A stretch of 64,000 nucleotides of DNA from Candidatus Acidulodesulfobacterium acidiphilum (lineage in GTDB: Bacteria; SZUA-79; Acidulodesulfobacterales; Acidulodesulfobacteraceae): the NCBI GenBank assembly GCA_008534395.1, contig SHMQ01000001.1:62001-126000 (forward strand), in the 5' to 3' direction. The notes under the pieces were generated by a model. The model searched no databases, was not told the origin of the DNA, and saw nothing but the letters and a program-made list of their open reading frames with translations. The position numbers and the translations under genes were made by a program. This document shows, piece after piece, positions 62,900-64,000 of the stretch; position 1 is the stretch's first letter; each line of letters opens with the position of its first letter.

Positions 62900-63730
62900 A
62901 TGTCAAGGATTTTATTTTTGCGCCTGTTAATAGGAATATTCGGTATTTTGTTTATAGTTCTCACATTTTGGTTAGGCGCATATTTCCATTTAAACGTTTC
63001 CACAAAAATAGTAATCGTATTGGCTTTTGCATTAGCCGCTATCCTTGCGGAAATTGTAATAGCCATCGATAATCTTGAAAAAAGATTAAAAGCGGCTTTT
63101 CCGTCGCTGGAGCTTCCCCTCAGGGAACAAATCGCAATTAATGAAACTATATTGTTGTATAATAAACTCAAAAAGAAAAAATCGGATATTCCGACTAAAA
63201 TAGCTATAGAAGATTTTGAAAAAATTCATATCCTCTTAAAACAGGCTGAAAAAGGCGGAGATTTTATTTTTCACGATATTTACGCCGCTAAATTAATTGT
63301 ATTGAAAGAATTAAAACCAGGGCAGTCGTTTAAGGTTGCAAGCAATCTTATAGAACCGTTTTATTGGGGATACGGCAAGGATGTTACCGAACATACGCAA
63401 CAAAATTACAGGCAGGCAAAAAGAGGCGTTCATATCGAACGAATATTTATTTTAAAGAATGAGGACGATTTTACCAAAATGAAAGAAATTATGGAGGAAC
63501 AAGCAAAAAACAATATTAATGTATTTTACGTTTTTCAAAACGAATTAGATAAAATGCTGCCGTATGCCAGTTTTGCAATATCCGAAGAATTATCTATAGG
63601 GATAATTTCACATAGGGAAGATTTATTGGGAAAAATCACTATCACGTCTAATAGCCAAATAATCACTGAACTTGCCTGGCAATTTGATATTATTAAAAAA
63701 CAATCAAAGAAGTTAAATTTTGCAAAATAA
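62900..63730 (+). CDS. Hypothetical membrane-anchored protein
   Basis: 276 residues. Two N-terminal membrane segments (about 8-26 and 35-53) are followed by a soluble cytoplasmic domain rich in Lys/Glu (KLIVLKELKPGQSFKVASNLIEPFYWGYGKDVTEH). It has no cysteine and no motif I recognise; the C-terminal part (HIERIFILKNEDDFTKMKEIMEEQ) recalls DUF6879-like or PLD-adjacent regulatory domains only vaguely. AGAGGA precedes the start. Confidence 0.6.
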   Translation: MSRILFLRLLIGIFGILFIVLTFWLGAYFHLNVSTKIVIVLAFALAAILAEIVIAIDNLEKRLKAAFPSLELPLREQIAINETILLYNKLKKKKSDIPTKIAIEDFEKIHILLKQAEKGGDFIFHDIYAAKLIVLKELKPGQSFKVASNLIEPFYWGYGKDVTEHTQQNYRQAKRGVHIERIFILKNEDDFTKMKEIMEEQAKNNINVFYVFQNELDKMLPYASFAISEELSIGIISHREDLLGKITITSNSQIITELAWQFDIIKKQSKKLNFAK

Positions 63731-63760
63731 CCGCATTTTGGATTGAAGTTAAATCTTATT

Positions 63761-64000
63761 TTAGCTTATAGCTTTTTTTATAGCGGTTTTAAAAGTGCTT
63801 TCGTCGCAGGCGTAAATTTCAAAAAGTTTTTTGCGTAAAAACGGCTCCCAGTATTTATTAACGTGGTTTTGAATTTCTTCCGCCGCAATTTCGGGGGGAT
63901 ACGGAGCAAAAATCCTGCAGATGTCTAAAAACATCGATTTAATTTCTTCGTCCCCTTTAAATAAAGGATTATAATTCCTTGAAGCAAAAGGCGTATCGGC
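63761..64000 (-). CDS. FdsD-like formate dehydrogenase delta subunit (partial)
   Basis: My translation of the last 79 codons reads ...SMFLDICRIFAPYPPEIAAE, then HVNKYWEPFLRKKLFEIY. This resembles FdsD of NAD-dependent formate dehydrogenase, with its I-A-x-F-F...H-I-x-K-F-W-x-P-R-M pattern. FdsD is about 70-90 residues, so little is missing. The start lies beyond the window. The match is from memory and moderate. Confidence 0.5.
   Translation of the reverse strand, partial: ADTPFASRNYNPLFKGDEEIKSMFLDICRIFAPYPPEIAAEEIQNHVNKYWEPFLRKKLFEIYACDESTFKTAIKKAIS

Overview
The window reads as a stretch of a Gram-negative, low-GC bacterial chromosome from an anaerobic, deltaproteobacterium-like lineage. 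Outer-membrane functions (LolA, heptose epimerase HldD), PilY1-type minor pilins and the gene order parA-parB-atpF'-atpF-atpH-atpA-atpG-atpD-atpC (as in Geobacter/Desulfuromonas relatives) support this. The mercury-methylation pair hgcA-hgcB, a penta-heme cytochrome and DsrE-type sulfur carriers point to anaerobic metal and sulfur metabolism. The exact taxon cannot be fixed from sequence reading alone; an uncultured sulfur/iron-cycling deltaproteobacterial group is my inference.

Layout. 1-9.1 kb (minus): RNase J (partial), PlsC, an exported protein, then PilY1-PilX-PilW-PilV. 9.1-16.3 kb: ssb, glnA, glnB, yajQ, lolA, ftsK, serS. 16.4-25.9 kb: F1 and b/b' genes of ATP synthase, parB, parA, a perfect parS, a VIT-family transporter and gltX. 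26.2-38.7 kb: a small redox regulon (CDGSH protein, HxlR regulator, DoxX), aldo/keto reductase, bacterioferritin, nfo, hldD, a PLD-like protein, a frame-disrupted pfkB-type sugar kinase, DUF134 and NifX-like proteins, alcohol dehydrogenase, a hydrolase remnant, pabB/pabC, YjbQ and an MntA/HepT toxin-antitoxin pair. 38.9-44.4 kb: a PAS-GGDEF cyclase, an RpoS-like sigma factor gene interrupted by a run of ten C, TauE/SafE, SppA and DUF2784. 44.4-49.9 kb (minus): a metal island, arsR-arsD-arsA-hgcA-hgcB followed by merP-like and merT-like genes. 50-52.7 kb: Crp/Fnr regulator, cytochrome and small proteins. 52.9-56.6 kb: a RiPP locus with three 39-residue precursors, a radical SAM/SPASM maturase and a PqqD-like carrier. 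56.9-59.4 kb: DsrE, TetR, HMA, thioredoxin and lipoyl-carrier proteins. 59.6-64 kb: hemerythrin, rsmG, MerR, membrane proteins and a partial FdsD-like gene.

The most notable system is the RiPP locus. All precursors end in a CxxCxxC-like tail, and in the third copy the middle Cys codon is an in-frame TGA. A 7-bp hairpin with a GUU loop follows at the distance expected for a bacterial SECIS element, so this peptide is probably a selenopeptide. It fits what I recall of the 'selenobiotic' radical-SAM peptide family; no search was possible. A second highlight is the C10 tract between regions 3 and 4 of the RpoS-like sigma gene, which looks like a phase-variation switch. A third is hgcAB placed directly downstream of arsRDA and upstream of merPT-like genes, whose promoter has a MerR-type 20-bp spacer.

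Four parS sites (two perfect, two with one mismatch) are spread over 36 kb around parAB and rsmG, so the window probably lies near the replication origin, although no dnaA or DnaA-box cluster was seen. No tRNA, rRNA, insertion sequence or CRISPR array was found.
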